From contig JAHJSN010000105.1 in NCBI GenBank assembly GCA_018830445.1, positions 1-42,208 of the forward strand: a DNA stretch of 42,208 nucleotides. The letters are read 5' to 3'. The notes under the pieces were generated by a model. It was not told the DNA's origin. It saw only the letters and a list, made by a program, of their open reading frames with translations, and searched no databases. Numbering within the stretch: the stretch's first letter is position 1; each line of letters opens with the position of its first letter. Shown one piece after another: positions 8,707 to 17,950 of this stretch. The position numbers were made by a program, and so were the translations under genes. This DNA comes from Alphaproteobacteria bacterium (lineage in GTDB: Bacteria; Pseudomonadota; Alphaproteobacteria; Rhizobiales; Hyphomicrobiaceae).

Positions 8707-9966
8707 TCATCGATAGATGAGATAGTGCGCGGCGCGCGCCCTGAAAGCATTGACCTCCGCACGCCAGGCGGCAATCACGGCTTCTGCGGAGGTACCCTCC
8801 ATCAGCATCTGGTGGAAACGCCGTGTGCCGGCCAGCGCGTGCAGCATCTTCAGTTCGGAAAACAGCGGCTTGACTCTCCCCGCCCGCGCCTGACGGACGA
8901 GGCCTGCCATCGCATGTACGCCCACCTCCATCGGCTGATAAGTGGCAACGTCGGCGACGACCACCCTGACGCCGTCGATTTCGCGTCCTAGAAATTTCGG
9001 GTTGGCCGCAACCCCGGCAATCGAGCGTGGCGTGTATCGCACAGCTTCGAAACGAACCCCCGGAAGTCCGAGCGCACCCAACTCCAAAACGAGCGCCTTC
9101 GCATCGAGCCAGGGCGCACCGAACACCGTAAACGGCGCATCCGTCCCCCTCCCCTCGTTTGCCAGCCCGCTTTCTCCGATGATGCCGATTCCGGGGTATG
9201 CGACCGCCGAATAGAACGTCGGCACGTTGGGGCTGGTGGCAACCCAGTCATGGCCCGTATCCGGCCATCGCATTGCCCGTCTCCATCCTGCCATCTCGAC
9301 TATCCTGAGATCGAGGTCCGCAAGCCCGGCCAGCCAGGCTTCTCCCTTGATCATCGCGGCAAGCTCGCCGATGGTCATCCCGTGAACGGCTGGAATCGGG
9401 TATTGCCCGACGAATGATTGAAGACCGCTATCGAGAACGAACCCGGCGACATACTCGCCCCCCAACGGGTTCGGCCGGTCGAGCACCATGAACGGGATGC
9501 CGGCTTCGGCTGCGGCCTGCATGGCGAGGCCCATGGTGGATATGTAGGTATAGAAGCGCACGCCGATGTCCTGGATATCGAACACCAGAATATCGAGCCC
9601 CCGCAGCATGGCGGCTGTCGGCTTGCGCGAAGCCCCATAGAGGCTGTGAACCGGGACGCCGGTTGCCGGGTCGATACCGTCGCGAACCTTCTCGCCGGCT
9701 TCGACCTGTCCGCGAAACCCGTGCTCCGGAGCCAGAATGGCTCCCAGCTTTACGTTGGGCACAAGATGAATGAGATCGGCAAGATGCTTGTCCCCGACCC
9801 GCCCGGTCTGATTGGTCACCAGCCCGACTGTTAAACCCTCGAGCCCCCCGAAACCGGAGCTGGCAAGCACCTCCGCACCCGTCGTCACTCGCTCGGAAGC
9901 TGCCGCATGAGAGTTTGTCGCGTCGAGGGTCATAGCGGCGATCAGAAAAACAGGCATCACAAGCAT
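8707..9966 (-). CDS. NamZ-type exo-beta-N-acetylmuramidase (DUF1343), probably secreted
   Basis: Family motifs are clear: GLVTNQTGRV, LAPEHGFRGQ, VHSLYG, DIQDIGVRFYTYISTMG and LDRPNPLGGEYV. DUF1343 proteins such as Bacillus NamZ remove terminal N-acetylmuramic acid from peptidoglycan fragments, a step in wall turnover or recycling. With the ATG at 9966 the protein has 419 residues and starts with a hydrophobic stretch ending NSHAAASE, a plausible signal peptide. A TTG at 10014 would add RR-containing residues and the open frame runs to 10089, so the start is uncertain. No other muropeptide recycling gene is adjacent. Confidence 0.85.
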   Translation of the reverse strand: MLVMPVFLIAAMTLDATNSHAAASERVTTGAEVLASSGFGGLEGLTVGLVTNQTGRVGDKHLADLIHLVPNVKLGAILAPEHGFRGQVEAGEKVRDGIDPATGVPVHSLYGASRKPTAAMLRGLDILVFDIQDIGVRFYTYISTMGLAMQAAAEAGIPFMVLDRPNPLGGEYVAGFVLDSGLQSFVGQYPIPAVHGMTIGELAAMIKGEAWLAGLADLDLRIVEMAGWRRAMRWPDTGHDWVATSPNVPTFYSAVAYPGIGIIGESGLANEGRGTDAPFTVFGAPWLDAKALVLELGALGLPGVRFEAVRYTPRSIAGVAANPKFLGREIDGVRVVVADVATYQPMEVGVHAMAGLVRQARAGRVKPLFSELKMLHALAGTRRFHQMLMEGTSAEAVIAAWRAEVNAFRARAAHYLIYR

Positions 9967-10145
9967 GCGTGCGCCGACGCAAAGGCGCCGGATAGGAAAA
10001 CCGGTGACGAGCAAAGGCTTTCCCCTCGCGCTGTTGCCGTTCGGCCATGACTTCGAACGCCCCGGTATGACGATATGATGGCGAGACACAAAACCCGCTG
10101 ACCTGCCGCGCGTGGCGCGCCGTCATGGGAAGCCCCTCGCCTGCT

Positions 10146-10670
10146 TCAGTTCATCGCCCCCGGCCCGCCCCCCATATAGTCATTGGCGTTGACGATCGCA
10201 TGAGGTGAAAGCAGGCATCCTTGTGCCCGCAGGACGACAGCGAAGGTCTCGGCATGGTGCACGACTTCGTCGACGTGCGGCGTCTCAAGCAGGGCAAAAG
10301 CACAGGCCCGCATGGCCGGACATGTACTGTGCTGGCTTGCAGCAATCATCGCAATTGCCAGTGTTTCATCCCGGCTGAAAGAGTTCATGTGGAGTCCTGC
10401 GATCTGCAGCCGCCGATGGGCGTGCGCATCCGCTGCAACCGCCCATTTCGCAAGACAGTCGACCGCAAGGCGTGCGCTCTTGGTGTCGAGTGAGTTGGAA
10501 TAGAGCCTCCAGGTGTCCTGCCAGTGCACAGGGTTGCGGCTTCGAAGTCCTGTCAGCCACCAGCGGAAACCATAACCCACGAGCAACTCGTTATTGGACG
10601 TGCGGTTTTGCAGCGGAATTGCCGGCCGGTGCGCGCACAGATAGCGCGGCTTGCCCTTCTTGACGTTCAT
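10146..10670 (-). CDS. conserved hypothetical protein
   Basis: The product of about 174 residues (ATG 10670, MNVKKGKPRY; an ATG at 10682 adds four residues) has no motif I can assign. It is soluble, begins with a conserved-looking segment (NELLVGYGFRWWLTGL) and contains several alpha-helical, alanine-rich stretches and a DETLAIAMIAASQ segment. I have the impression of similar short proteins in other alphaproteobacteria but cannot verify it. It stands alone on the minus strand. About 140 bases upstream is a perfect 17-base palindrome (10810-10826), a possible operator for this gene. Confidence 0.65.
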   Translation of the reverse strand: MNVKKGKPRYLCAHRPAIPLQNRTSNNELLVGYGFRWWLTGLRSRNPVHWQDTWRLYSNSLDTKSARLAVDCLAKWAVAADAHAHRRLQIAGLHMNSFSRDETLAIAMIAASQHSTCPAMRACAFALLETPHVDEVVHHAETFAVVLRAQGCLLSPHAIVNANDYMGGGPGAMN

Positions 10671-10809
10671 GGATGCCTCCAATCGAGGGGGTTCAAGGCC
10701 CCGACATCGGATTGATAATTTGGCTCAACGGCCGCATCCAGCCAACCGCTCGCACCCGCGTCTGTCAACAACATATCAGCTATCGTCGAACAGTAACGCT
10801 TTGTTTTGA

Positions 10810-10826
10810 ATTGGAATAATTCCAAT
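10810..10826. promoter_or_regulatory. perfect palindrome resembling an Irr/Fur-family operator
   Basis: ATTGGAATAATTCCAAT is an 8-base inverted repeat around a single A. Its layout is close to the rhizobial Irr iron control element (TTAGAAT-N-ATTCTAA type), differing by G for A at one position in each half. It lies upstream of the 10146-10670 gene and after the 10898-11248 gene, both on the minus strand. A weak intrinsic terminator is less likely because the stem is AT-rich. Confidence 0.4.
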
Positions 10827-10897
10827 GCCGCAACGCGCAGCCGCGTCGATAGCCACCGCACGCCTCGCCACGACCCGCACCAGCGGGCCGCGAGGTG

Positions 10898-11248
10898 TCA
10901 GGGCTGCTCAGCCTTCTCGACTATCGCCCCTTCGTAGAACAAGACACCTTGCTCAATGGAGACGATCTCGTTGCCCTCGGGGAGCCGATAGGCGCCGTCG
11001 CTGATCCCATCCAGGATGACGATGCAGCCATCGAGGCAGAAACCCTCAAGCTTGCCTCCGGCAGCGATCTGATGTGTGCTCCGGCCGTCCTTTTGCTCGA
11101 CGGTGATCGTATATGGGCCGGTGTCCTTGTTCTCTATCACCGCCGAAAGCGCTGGTGGCAGGCCCATCGACAAGCCCGCGCTCAGAACGCACGTGACGGC
11201 CGCCGCTTTCGCGGCGAGCCTTCCGGTGTGCAGGGGTAATGCAGCCAT
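10898..11248 (-). CDS. small secreted hypothetical protein
   Basis: The 116-residue product has a convincing signal peptide: [23 protein letters not shown], with cleavage likely after PALSA, leaving about 80 mature residues. The mature part includes [20 protein letters not shown] and a CLDGC pair that could form a disulfide in the periplasm. I do not recognise a named domain. The start lies exactly next to the stop of the histone-like gene on the same strand, so the two may be co-transcribed (histone gene first). Confidence 0.7.
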   Translation of the reverse strand: MAALPLHTGRLAAKAAAVTCVLSAGLSMGLPPALSAVIENKDTGPYTITVEQKDGRSTHQIAAGGKLEGFCLDGCIVILDGISDGAYRLPEGNEIVSIEQGVLFYEGAIVEKAEQP

Positions 11249-11617
11249 TCAGGACTTCTTCTTGGCCGGCTTCCGAGCGGCCTTTTTGGCCGGTGCCTTT
11301 GCCGATACCTTCTTTGCAGCCGCACGCTTGGCGACCGCCGCGGTCTTGGCAGCAGGCTTCTTTGCCGCGGATTTCTTGGCGGCTGGTTTCTTCGCTGCCG
11401 CCTTTCTGGCCGCAGGCTTCTTGGCAGCCTTTTTCGCTGCTGGCTTCGTCGCGGCAGCTTTTTTCGCTACGGCCTTCCGCGCTGCCGGTTTCTTTGCTGC
11501 GGCTGTCTTCTTGGCTGCCGGTTTGCTCGCGGCCTTCTTGACCAGCGCCTTCTTGGCCGCAGGTTTCTTGGCGGCCGTCTTCTTTGCTGCTGGCTTTCTA
11601 GCTGTCTTCGTCTTCAT
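11249..11617 (-). CDS. histone H1-like lysine/alanine-rich DNA-binding protein
   Basis: The 122-residue product consists almost entirely of [12 protein letters not shown] and PAARKA repeats, like the C-terminal domain of eukaryotic H1 and bacterial H1-like proteins. Such proteins bind DNA non-specifically and affect nucleoid compaction. I choose the ATG at 11617 (MKTKTARK), with GGGA about 10 bases upstream; the frame extends to 11854 but that part overlaps the divergent LysR gene and lacks the composition. The complementary strand has long open frames rich in A, F and G that are mirror images of the repeats. A LysR gene is transcribed divergently and may regulate it. Confidence 0.88.
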   Translation of the reverse strand: MKTKTARKPAAKKTAAKKPAAKKALVKKAASKPAAKKTAAAKKPAARKAVAKKAAATKPAAKKAAKKPAARKAAAKKPAAKKSAAKKPAAKTAAVAKRAAAKKVSAKAPAKKAARKPAKKKS

Positions 11618-11742
11618 GACGATCGTTCCCTTTTCTGAACCTGTGTGTGCCGATACCTGCGGCAGGGCGCAAGAAACCGCGCGTGATTTCTTCACTCTGG
11701 TTGCAAACGCACTGGTCCTCAAACGGAATTTTCCGGTTGAGG

Positions 11743-11761
11743 CTATCGAAAAAATCGATAG
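11743..11761. promoter_or_regulatory. inverted repeat in the histone-lysR divergent region
   Basis: CTATCGA and TCGATAG flank five A residues, a perfect 7-base inverted repeat between the divergent histone H1-like gene and lysR, 38 bases before the lysR ATG. LysR regulators typically bind dyads around T-N11-A in such divergent regions, and this is the best candidate. Binding is inferred from position and symmetry only. Confidence 0.45.
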
Positions 11762-11798
11762 ATATCGCGAAGAGCTTTCTTTTGACAAGGAGTGAGTC

Positions 11799-12644
11799 AT
11801 GGACATCACGCTTGCAAGAACGTTTCTCACTGTGTCGGAGAACGGCAGTTTCATCGACGCCGCGCGTCAGATGAACGTCACGCAGTCGACCATCTCGGCG
11901 CGCATTCGCGTGCTCGAGGAACAGCTTGGCCGCCCACTGTTCGAGCGCTCGCATACCGGGGCGGATCTGACCGCAGCCGGAGAGCAGTTCCGCAAGCATG
12001 CGCTCGCGCTCGTTCGCGTGTGGCAGCACGCACAGCTTGAGGTGCGGCTGTCGCGCGAGCACCGGGACCATCTTGCCGTCGGCGCGCAGATGTCGTTCTG
12101 GCAGGACTTCCTCATTGATTGGGTCGGATGGCTGCGCAATTCGATGCCCGACATCGCAGTCTCAGCGACAGCCGGCAATGGCACTTATCTCATTCAGCGC
12201 CTTCTCGAAGGCACCCTCGACCTGGCCATCCTCTACCAGCCTTCTCAGCCGCCAGGCCTCGTCATCGAGCACCTGTTCGATGAAACCTTCGTTCTCGTCT
12301 CGTCCTCCAAGTCAAATAGGCGCCGCAAGGATGAGTATGTCGCCACCGATTGGGGCGGCGATTTCCTGCGCGACCACGCTTCTGCTTTTCCACAACTGGA
12401 AACCAGCGGGTTGCACCTCGACATAGGTGCGAACGGCGTCGATTACCTGTTGAAGCACGAGGCCTCGTGCTATTGCCCGCGGCGTCTGGTCAAGCACCAC
12501 ATCGCCAAAGGGCGCCTCCGCCAGCCGCCCAGGGCCCGCAAGTTCGTTTATCCGGTGTTCGTCGTCTATCCAGAATCCCGCGATATCGAAGCCTATGAGC
12601 CGATCCTAGAATCCCTGCGCGGCATATCTTCCGGCGTCGGCTGA
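11799..12644 (+). CDS. LysR-family transcriptional regulator (HdfR-like)
   Basis: The 281-residue protein starts with a winged helix-turn-helix (residues about 2-60): TFLTVSENGSFIDAARQMNVTQSTISARIRVLEEQLG. The substrate-binding domain follows from about residue 90. AGGAG lies 7 bases upstream of the ATG. The N-terminus resembles HdfR-type regulators. Its effector is unknown. It is transcribed away from the histone H1-like gene, and a symmetric site lies between them, which suggests autoregulation and control of the neighbour. The 3' end converges with the next minus-strand gene with an 11-base gap. Confidence 0.93.
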   Translation: MDITLARTFLTVSENGSFIDAARQMNVTQSTISARIRVLEEQLGRPLFERSHTGADLTAAGEQFRKHALALVRVWQHAQLEVRLSREHRDHLAVGAQMSFWQDFLIDWVGWLRNSMPDIAVSATAGNGTYLIQRLLEGTLDLAILYQPSQPPGLVIEHLFDETFVLVSSSKSNRRRKDEYVATDWGGDFLRDHASAFPQLETSGLHLDIGANGVDYLLKHEASCYCPRRLVKHHIAKGRLRQPPRARKFVYPVFVVYPESRDIEAYEPILESLRGISSGVG

Positions 12645-12655
12645 GCGCTTCAGTG

Positions 12656-13903
12656 TCAGACCCCAAGCGCCGACTTGACCAACTTCCGCAGGCTGGGCGG
12701 CAGACCATTCATCGCAGCTTTGGCGATGATGCGACCTTCCGTCAGGCGCAGCAGATCGCAGGCCCGGCCCTTGGCGGACAGCGGCAGGACGAAATCGCGC
12801 ACCTGGACGAATTGGTCGGCAAGGCGTTGCTTGTAGCTGTCGGCAGGGGCCAGCATATCGTAGCTCTCGATCCCATCGGCGATGCAGGCCTCGAACAAGG
12901 CATCCATTTGGGCCGTGCCCGGACTTAGGTTTTCAAAAGCGATGTCGAACGCCCCGACGTGCGCGCAATGCACACTCTTGTGGCGTAGCCCCAACTCGAT
13001 GGCGATCGGCTGGTCATCAAGCTCGAGAACGGAAGCCGTCAATCCGACCGCGTGATCGCCAACGCCGGCGACACTTCGCCAGAAATCCCCAAACCGGGCA
13101 TCCGCGAAAGCCTTGGAGACAATCCCGTGGTGCGCCAGCCATCCCGTCTTCAGTTCCAGGGCACGCTCCACTATTTCCAGCGCCTCTGCCCCCTCTCCAA
13201 CGATCCTGAACGAAACTTCACCCGCTTCCAGCAGGCGATTGCGTTTCTTTCTCCGGTTACGGCGCATCCTGCCCGAGAACCGGCCATCGATGTCTGCAAG
13301 GCTGTCGATGTCGCTGAAATTCATCGCCGGCGCGATTTGCACGTCTGTAACGCGCGCGCCCTCACCTTGAAGTAGCGCGCTGAGCGCCCCGTCCTCCCGA
13401 ACCCTGCGGGCGTCAAGCAGGTCGGCGCCAACTGCGCGAGCAGCCAGTGTCAACCCGGCAAGCACGTCGGCGCTGCTGACGGCCTCCCGATCGCAGACGA
13501 TATCCGAGTATTGGCTGACCGGATCCCCCATGAAGCTAAGAGTTCGAACCCCGAACCGGCTTTCCGCTACAAGCGGGACAACAAGAACCAATTGCTCGTA
13601 GCGCCGGCCCGTAACGATTGCAGGTCTCTGCGCGGGACCGAGGAATGTGCGCCACCAATGCCAGATCCAGCTATGCTTCTGGAAGACCTGCGGCCCCGCT
13701 CCAGCGGCAGCGATTAGGCGGTCCCAATCGTCCCGCAGGTTCTCGAACTGATCCCACGTATCGACGATCTCCAAGACGATTTCGCTGCGGTGCGCGCGCG
13801 CGCACCTCGTGCCTGGTTCTGCGGGGCTGCCTATATTCGCAGGCTCTTCCAGAAGCACGTTGAAACGCCAATCGTTACTGCTCAAGTTGGGCAAATGAAG
13901 CAC
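12656..13903 (-). CDS. BioF2-like (CelD/BcsL family) GNAT acyltransferase
   Basis: This 415-residue protein has the features of the GNAT_6/BioF2-like family: an N-terminal half with QVFQKHSWIWHWWRTF and VVPLVAES, and a C-terminal acyltransferase half (about residues 205-340) beginning with the basic stretch GRMRRNRRKKRNRL and containing PIAIELGLRHKSVHCAHVGAFD and LSPGTAQMDALFEACI. In alphaproteobacteria these proteins often accompany polysaccharide genes and are thought to acylate sugar units, though here it lies 2.5 kb outside the polysaccharide cluster. A second member is at 17951-19234. The substrate is unknown. Confidence 0.82.
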   Translation of the reverse strand: MLHLPNLSSNDWRFNVLLEEPANIGSPAEPGTRCARAHRSEIVLEIVDTWDQFENLRDDWDRLIAAAGAGPQVFQKHSWIWHWWRTFLGPAQRPAIVTGRRYEQLVLVVPLVAESRFGVRTLSFMGDPVSQYSDIVCDREAVSSADVLAGLTLAARAVGADLLDARRVREDGALSALLQGEGARVTDVQIAPAMNFSDIDSLADIDGRFSGRMRRNRRKKRNRLLEAGEVSFRIVGEGAEALEIVERALELKTGWLAHHGIVSKAFADARFGDFWRSVAGVGDHAVGLTASVLELDDQPIAIELGLRHKSVHCAHVGAFDIAFENLSPGTAQMDALFEACIADGIESYDMLAPADSYKQRLADQFVQVRDFVLPLSAKGRACDLLRLTEGRIIAKAAMNGLPPSLRKLVKSALGV

Positions 13904-14057
13904 ACAGTGCCCGTACCGGTGCCCCTATCTCATGGGTGATGGAACAATTCTAAGTGCATACCCAGCATCTGCGCACCGAAACAGAAAACTAACCTTAAGC
14001 CCTCGCCGACTTGCTTGAACATGGCGCCGGTTAACGCTCAAACATGCCGCCCGTCTC

Positions 14058-15683
14058 TCAGCGCCTGCGCCGGCGGCGCGATTTGTCGGTCCAGGTCACA
14101 CCGTAAAGATCGAACCGGCGGTTGCGCAAATTGCGCACCGTCCCCGAATTTCGAGCAGCCCTCAGGTCCGACAAGCTCAGATCGCTGAACCCGATCGTTT
14201 CCGTGTTGAGCGCTGTATCGGCGGCGATCCCATCGCGCGCAAATGCGAAATCGCATGGCGTGAAGATGCAACTCTGCGCATAATGGATATCCATGTCCTC
14301 AACGTTCGGCAGGTTTCCGACAACGCCCGAGATCGCCACATAGCATTGGTTTTCGACTGCGCGCGACTGGCTGCAATAGCGCGTCCGAAGATAACTGCGC
14401 GACTCATCGGTACAGAATGGAACGAACAGGATCATCGCCCCCTGATCGACGAGATGGCGCGCCAGTTCCGGGAATTCGACGTCGTAGCCGACCATCACCC
14501 CGACCGGTCCGCAGTCGGTGTCGATCACTTCGGCGCGATCGCCGCCCTTGATGTTCCACCAATAGCTCTCGCTCGGCGTCGGATGAATCTTCTCTCGCGC
14601 ATGCACCGAGCCGTCGCGCAGGAAGACGTGGCAGACGTTTCGGGTTTCCCCCTTGCTGTCGATCATCATGTGGGTTCCCCCGATGATGTTGACGTTATAG
14701 CTGACCGCGAACCGGCTCATGAATTCGCAGAACCAGTCGACATAGGTTGAAACCCGCTCAATGCTGTCCTTGTGCTGCAGCCTGCTCGACTCGAGCGAAA
14801 GCAGCTGCAGCGTGAAGTTTTCCGGGAACACGATGAAATCCGTGCGGTAGTCCCCGGCCACGTCGATGAAGTATTCGACCTGCTGACGGAACTCCTCCTT
14901 GGAAGAGATCTTCCGCATCTGGTACTGCACGGTGGCGACCCTGACGGTTTCCTGAGGGGCCAGCCGCTCCTTGGAGCCTTTGCCGTCCGGCGTTTCCGGG
15001 ACCCTCGGATTGCGCCAGATCATATGGGTGGCGTAACCGCCCGATTGACGGTCATCCTCATCGTAGCCTTCGAGCACGCCGATCGCCTCGAACCCGTTCG
15101 AGAAATGAAAGCTGATCGTGGAATCCCTGACGGCACGCTGCCGGACCGCCTCGATATAGTCGATCGGACTGGCGAAGCTCTTTGCCCTGCGTGCATACCC
15201 CGGCATGCGGCCGCCGAACACGATGCCCTTGAGGTTCCACTCCTCGCAAAGGATCTTGCGCGCCTTGTACAGCCGCTGTCCGATGCGCAGCCGGCGGAAC
15301 TCCGGATCGACGCTCACCTCCATGCCATAAAGGTGATCCCCGTCCGGGTCATGCCTTGAGGCATAACCGTTGCCGGTAATCTCATCATACGTGTGGGCCT
15401 TCAGTGCGATATCGCCGCCGATGATGAATGTCGCGCAGTGCCCGACGATCTGCCCGCCGAAATCGGCGACGAACTGGCCCTCTGGGAAGTTGTGGATCTG
15501 TCCCTTGATCATTCTTGCCGATAGGGAAGGAGCCGGCGCATAGACCTTGCGGCCCAGTTCGGCAATGGCCGACGCGTCCGAAACCTTCGCACGACGCACG
15601 ACCAGTGTCGGCTTCTCCTGTCGCGAGTTCACTGAAGATCGCTTTGCAGACGATGGCGGTCGCGCGGATTTCTTGTTTGCCAC
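14058..15683 (-). CDS. GNAT acetyltransferase fused to a carbon-nitrogen hydrolase domain lacking the catalytic cysteine
   Basis: A 541-residue two-domain protein, starting at GTG 15683. A GNAT domain occupies about residues 27-210 (VSVDPEFRRLRIGQRLYKARK is the acetyl-CoA binding region). A nitrilase-type domain occupies about 240-515. Of the Glu-Lys-Cys triad, Glu288 (VFPENF) and Lys365 (REKIHP) are present, but the position of the cysteine is Gly399 in VGVMVGYDVEFPE, codon GGC. Relatives that I know of this fusion keep Cys there. The amidohydrolase half is therefore probably inactive or altered, while its fold looks intact. The N-terminus is basic and serine-rich. The gene stands alone; no substrate is suggested by neighbours. 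Confidence 0.88.
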   Translation of the reverse strand: MANKKSARPPSSAKRSSVNSRQEKPTLVVRRAKVSDASAIAELGRKVYAPAPSLSARMIKGQIHNFPEGQFVADFGGQIVGHCATFIIGGDIALKAHTYDEITGNGYASRHDPDGDHLYGMEVSVDPEFRRLRIGQRLYKARKILCEEWNLKGIVFGGRMPGYARRAKSFASPIDYIEAVRQRAVRDSTISFHFSNGFEAIGVLEGYDEDDRQSGGYATHMIWRNPRVPETPDGKGSKERLAPQETVRVATVQYQMRKISSKEEFRQQVEYFIDVAGDYRTDFIVFPENFTLQLLSLESSRLQHKDSIERVSTYVDWFCEFMSRFAVSYNVNIIGGTHMMIDSKGETRNVCHVFLRDGSVHAREKIHPTPSESYWWNIKGGDRAEVIDTDCGPVGVMVGYDVEFPELARHLVDQGAMILFVPFCTDESRSYLRTRYCSQSRAVENQCYVAISGVVGNLPNVEDMDIHYAQSCIFTPCDFAFARDGIAADTALNTETIGFSDLSLSDLRAARNSGTVRNLRNRRFDLYGVTWTDKSRRRRRR

Positions 15684-16457
15684 GGTGAGTAATGATCCTG
15701 GTTGCGGTTGCCTGGCGGCTTGGGAGGAACGCGTATCATACCTGTTTGTTCATTCGACAACGCACTGCCCCCACGCTGGCGGCGGCCCGATCGGCCCGAG
15801 CTACGTTGAACCTCATCGGAATTTGGGAAAGTCGGGAGCCTTCCAGACGATCCAGCGCATGCCCTTCTATGAATTTTGCGCCTGCCCACGCTCGTGTATG
15901 CTGGAATCGCACACCACCAGGAACCGGAAACGCTACTCGAATTCGCCCGCCAATGGCGACAGATCGATTTTTACCATTCGATCAAATCGTTTGCATACTC
16001 AAGCCGGCTCCGGATACAAAATACAGTAAATAAGATAGTGCCGCCTCTATCCGCAGCATTGCAGGCGGCCTCGATCTTCAAACACCGCGCTCGTGACCTC
16101 GATCAGAAGCCCGAGCCCGCTGCCAGGTCGAGCAAACACCGCAAATCCGGAACACAAACAATGGCCTAACCCGCGGGGTCTTGAACGGCACTTGGTATCA
16201 TGATGTCAGAAGCGGAACACGAGCGCAGCGCTGCGGCAATCTGCGGGTAAGTACCGCACACATCCTGTCATGCCTCGCTGAACTCAGCGGCCGGCTAGGG
16301 GCTTAGATTTAAGATGAACGCGAAACTATAACTCCATAACTTTACGCGCTTCCCCGTTGCGGGTGCGAAGGCGGCCGGATATAGGAAGACTACTAGATAG
16401 CGTGGCGAGGCGTGGCTGACGACGTACAGGCAGCCACCGTAATGACAGCGGGAAATC
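15684..16457. other. long intergenic region before the polysaccharide cluster
   Basis: This 774-base stretch separates two divergent genes and must carry their promoters, but no strong -35/-10 pair or operator is obvious. Overlapping short plus-strand frames exist; the most protein-like is from TTG 15876 to 16169 (97 residues, LLEFARQWRQIDFYHSIK), but it lacks an ATG and an SD sequence, its second half has poor codon use, and I do not accept it. An AT-richer patch lies at about 15962-16035 and another at 16305-16345. Confidence 0.4.
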
Positions 16458-17909
16458 ATGCTCCAGGAGGTAGGTTATTCCGATCGGAAGGCGCTTCGGC
16501 GCACCAAGTACGCGGTGGGCAACGCGGGCTTCTCATCCGCGGTCGCCGCTCTTGAGATCGTGACCATTCTGACGGCCTCCACGCTAAGTGGTGCACTCTA
16601 CCATTTGATCGTTTACCGCGTGATCGGCCCTATTGGCGATTTCGTCGGTTACGGATTGATCGCGGCAGCGTGCTTTATTGTGCCGTTTGCATCCCGGGGG
16701 AAATACGTTGTCGAGAACTATCTCGACGGCACGCGCAGCTTTGCCGAATTATTTGCCGCATGGACCTACGCAATCCTCGGAATGACGCTGGTCGCCTTTC
16801 TTGCATACAACACCGATACCGCCTCGCGCGGCTGGCTGCTCGTGTTCTATAGCATTGGGCTGGCCGCACTTGCCTTCCTTGACGATCGTTTGCATCAATG
16901 GGTCGCTGGCGCTGTGCGCTCGGGACTGGTCGCGCCCAGGCGGCTGATGCTCGTCGGCGAGGCCGACAGGCTGGCCGGTTTCATGGCGAACCTTCCTAAC
17001 AAGGGCCTCGGAGTCGAGATCACCAACACCGCTATTCTTCCCCCGGAAAGCGAACTCGGCGCAATGAGTGCGGCCGGCATTCGTGAATACCTCAAGGAAG
17101 GGGTCGCGCGGGGTCGCGAAGGTGGTGTCAGCGACGTCGTCATCATGCTCGATCCCAACAAGGATGAACTCCTCCGCCGCCTAACCGACGGATTGATGGA
17201 TCTGCCGGCCACCATTCACCTTGGCGGCTGGTCGCTGATCGAAAGGTTCCCCGGACTGCGCGCGGATCGTATTGGCCATATCAAGACGCTGATGTTGGTG
17301 CGGCCGCCGCTTAGCGTGTTCGAGAGTGCAGCCAAACGCCTCTTTGACGTCTGCCTTGCTCTGGTCGCCCTTCTGCTGGTCAGTCCGATCCTGCTGATCG
17401 CGGCCCTGGCCATAAGGCTCGATTCTCCCGGTCCTGTCTTTTTCAGGCAGCGCCGCAGAGGGTTCAACCAGCAGGAGTTCCGCATCTGGAAATTCCGCAC
17501 CATGACCTCGCTCGACGACGGCGATCACGTCGTCCAGGCTGCCGAAGGCGATGCCCGCATAACCCGTGTCGGCGCGTTCCTGAGGCGCACCAACATTGAT
17601 GAGCTGCCGCAACTATTGAACGTCCTGCAAGGTGAGATGTCGCTCGTCGGACCCCGCCCGCACGCCATCGCACATGACCGCCGCTACGAACGGACCGTCG
17701 ACCGTTACGCTTGTCGTCTGAACGTTAAGCCCGGCATCACCGGCTGGGCCCAGGTCAACGGCTTCCGCGGACCGACGGTTGCCGACGAGGCCATGAATGA
17801 CCGGGTGCGACACGACCTCTATTACATCGACAATTGGTCGATCGCCTTCGACCTGTTGATTTTGCTGATGACGGTTGTCTCGCCGCGCGCCTACCGCAAC
17901 GCCTTTTGA
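16458..17909 (+). CDS. polyprenyl-phosphate sugar-1-phosphate transferase (exopolysaccharide initiation enzyme)
   Basis: The 483-residue protein has the PNPT architecture of WcaJ/WbaP-like enzymes: about four N-terminal membrane segments (residues 25-150), a nucleotide-binding-fold-like middle domain ([14 protein letters not shown]), a fifth hydrophobic segment at about 290-315 ([18 protein letters not shown]), then the cytoplasmic catalytic domain with [40 protein letters not shown] and [15 protein letters not shown]. It transfers a hexose-1-phosphate from UDP-sugar to undecaprenyl phosphate, starting repeat-unit assembly. It heads a plus-strand series of four genes and probably marks the start of the polysaccharide locus. 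Glucose or galactose specificity cannot be told. Confidence 0.93.
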   Translation: MLQEVGYSDRKALRRTKYAVGNAGFSSAVAALEIVTILTASTLSGALYHLIVYRVIGPIGDFVGYGLIAAACFIVPFASRGKYVVENYLDGTRSFAELFAAWTYAILGMTLVAFLAYNTDTASRGWLLVFYSIGLAALAFLDDRLHQWVAGAVRSGLVAPRRLMLVGEADRLAGFMANLPNKGLGVEITNTAILPPESELGAMSAAGIREYLKEGVARGREGGVSDVVIMLDPNKDELLRRLTDGLMDLPATIHLGGWSLIERFPGLRADRIGHIKTLMLVRPPLSVFESAAKRLFDVCLALVALLLVSPILLIAALAIRLDSPGPVFFRQRRRGFNQQEFRIWKFRTMTSLDDGDHVVQAAEGDARITRVGAFLRRTNIDELPQLLNVLQGEMSLVGPRPHAIAHDRRYERTVDRYACRLNVKPGITGWAQVNGFRGPTVADEAMNDRVRHDLYYIDNWSIAFDLLILLMTVVSPRAYRNAF

Positions 17910-17950
17910 GAGCTGGCTCATTGCCGGCCGTACGACTGAAACGGACCGAG

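Noticed and set aside
11076-11795. A 239-residue plus-strand open frame rich in A, F and G opposite the histone-like gene
   Set aside because: It is the mirror image of lysine/alanine repeats on the minus strand; the minus-strand frame has a proper SD sequence and a known composition.
15547-16029. A 160-residue plus-strand frame across the start of the GNAT-nitrilase gene
   Set aside because: It overlaps the strongly supported minus-strand gene and has no domain-like features.
15876-16169. A 97-residue frame in the region before the polysaccharide locus
   Set aside because: It has a TTG start, no SD sequence, no recognisable domain, and its second half has atypical codons. It could be a relic, but the support is too thin.
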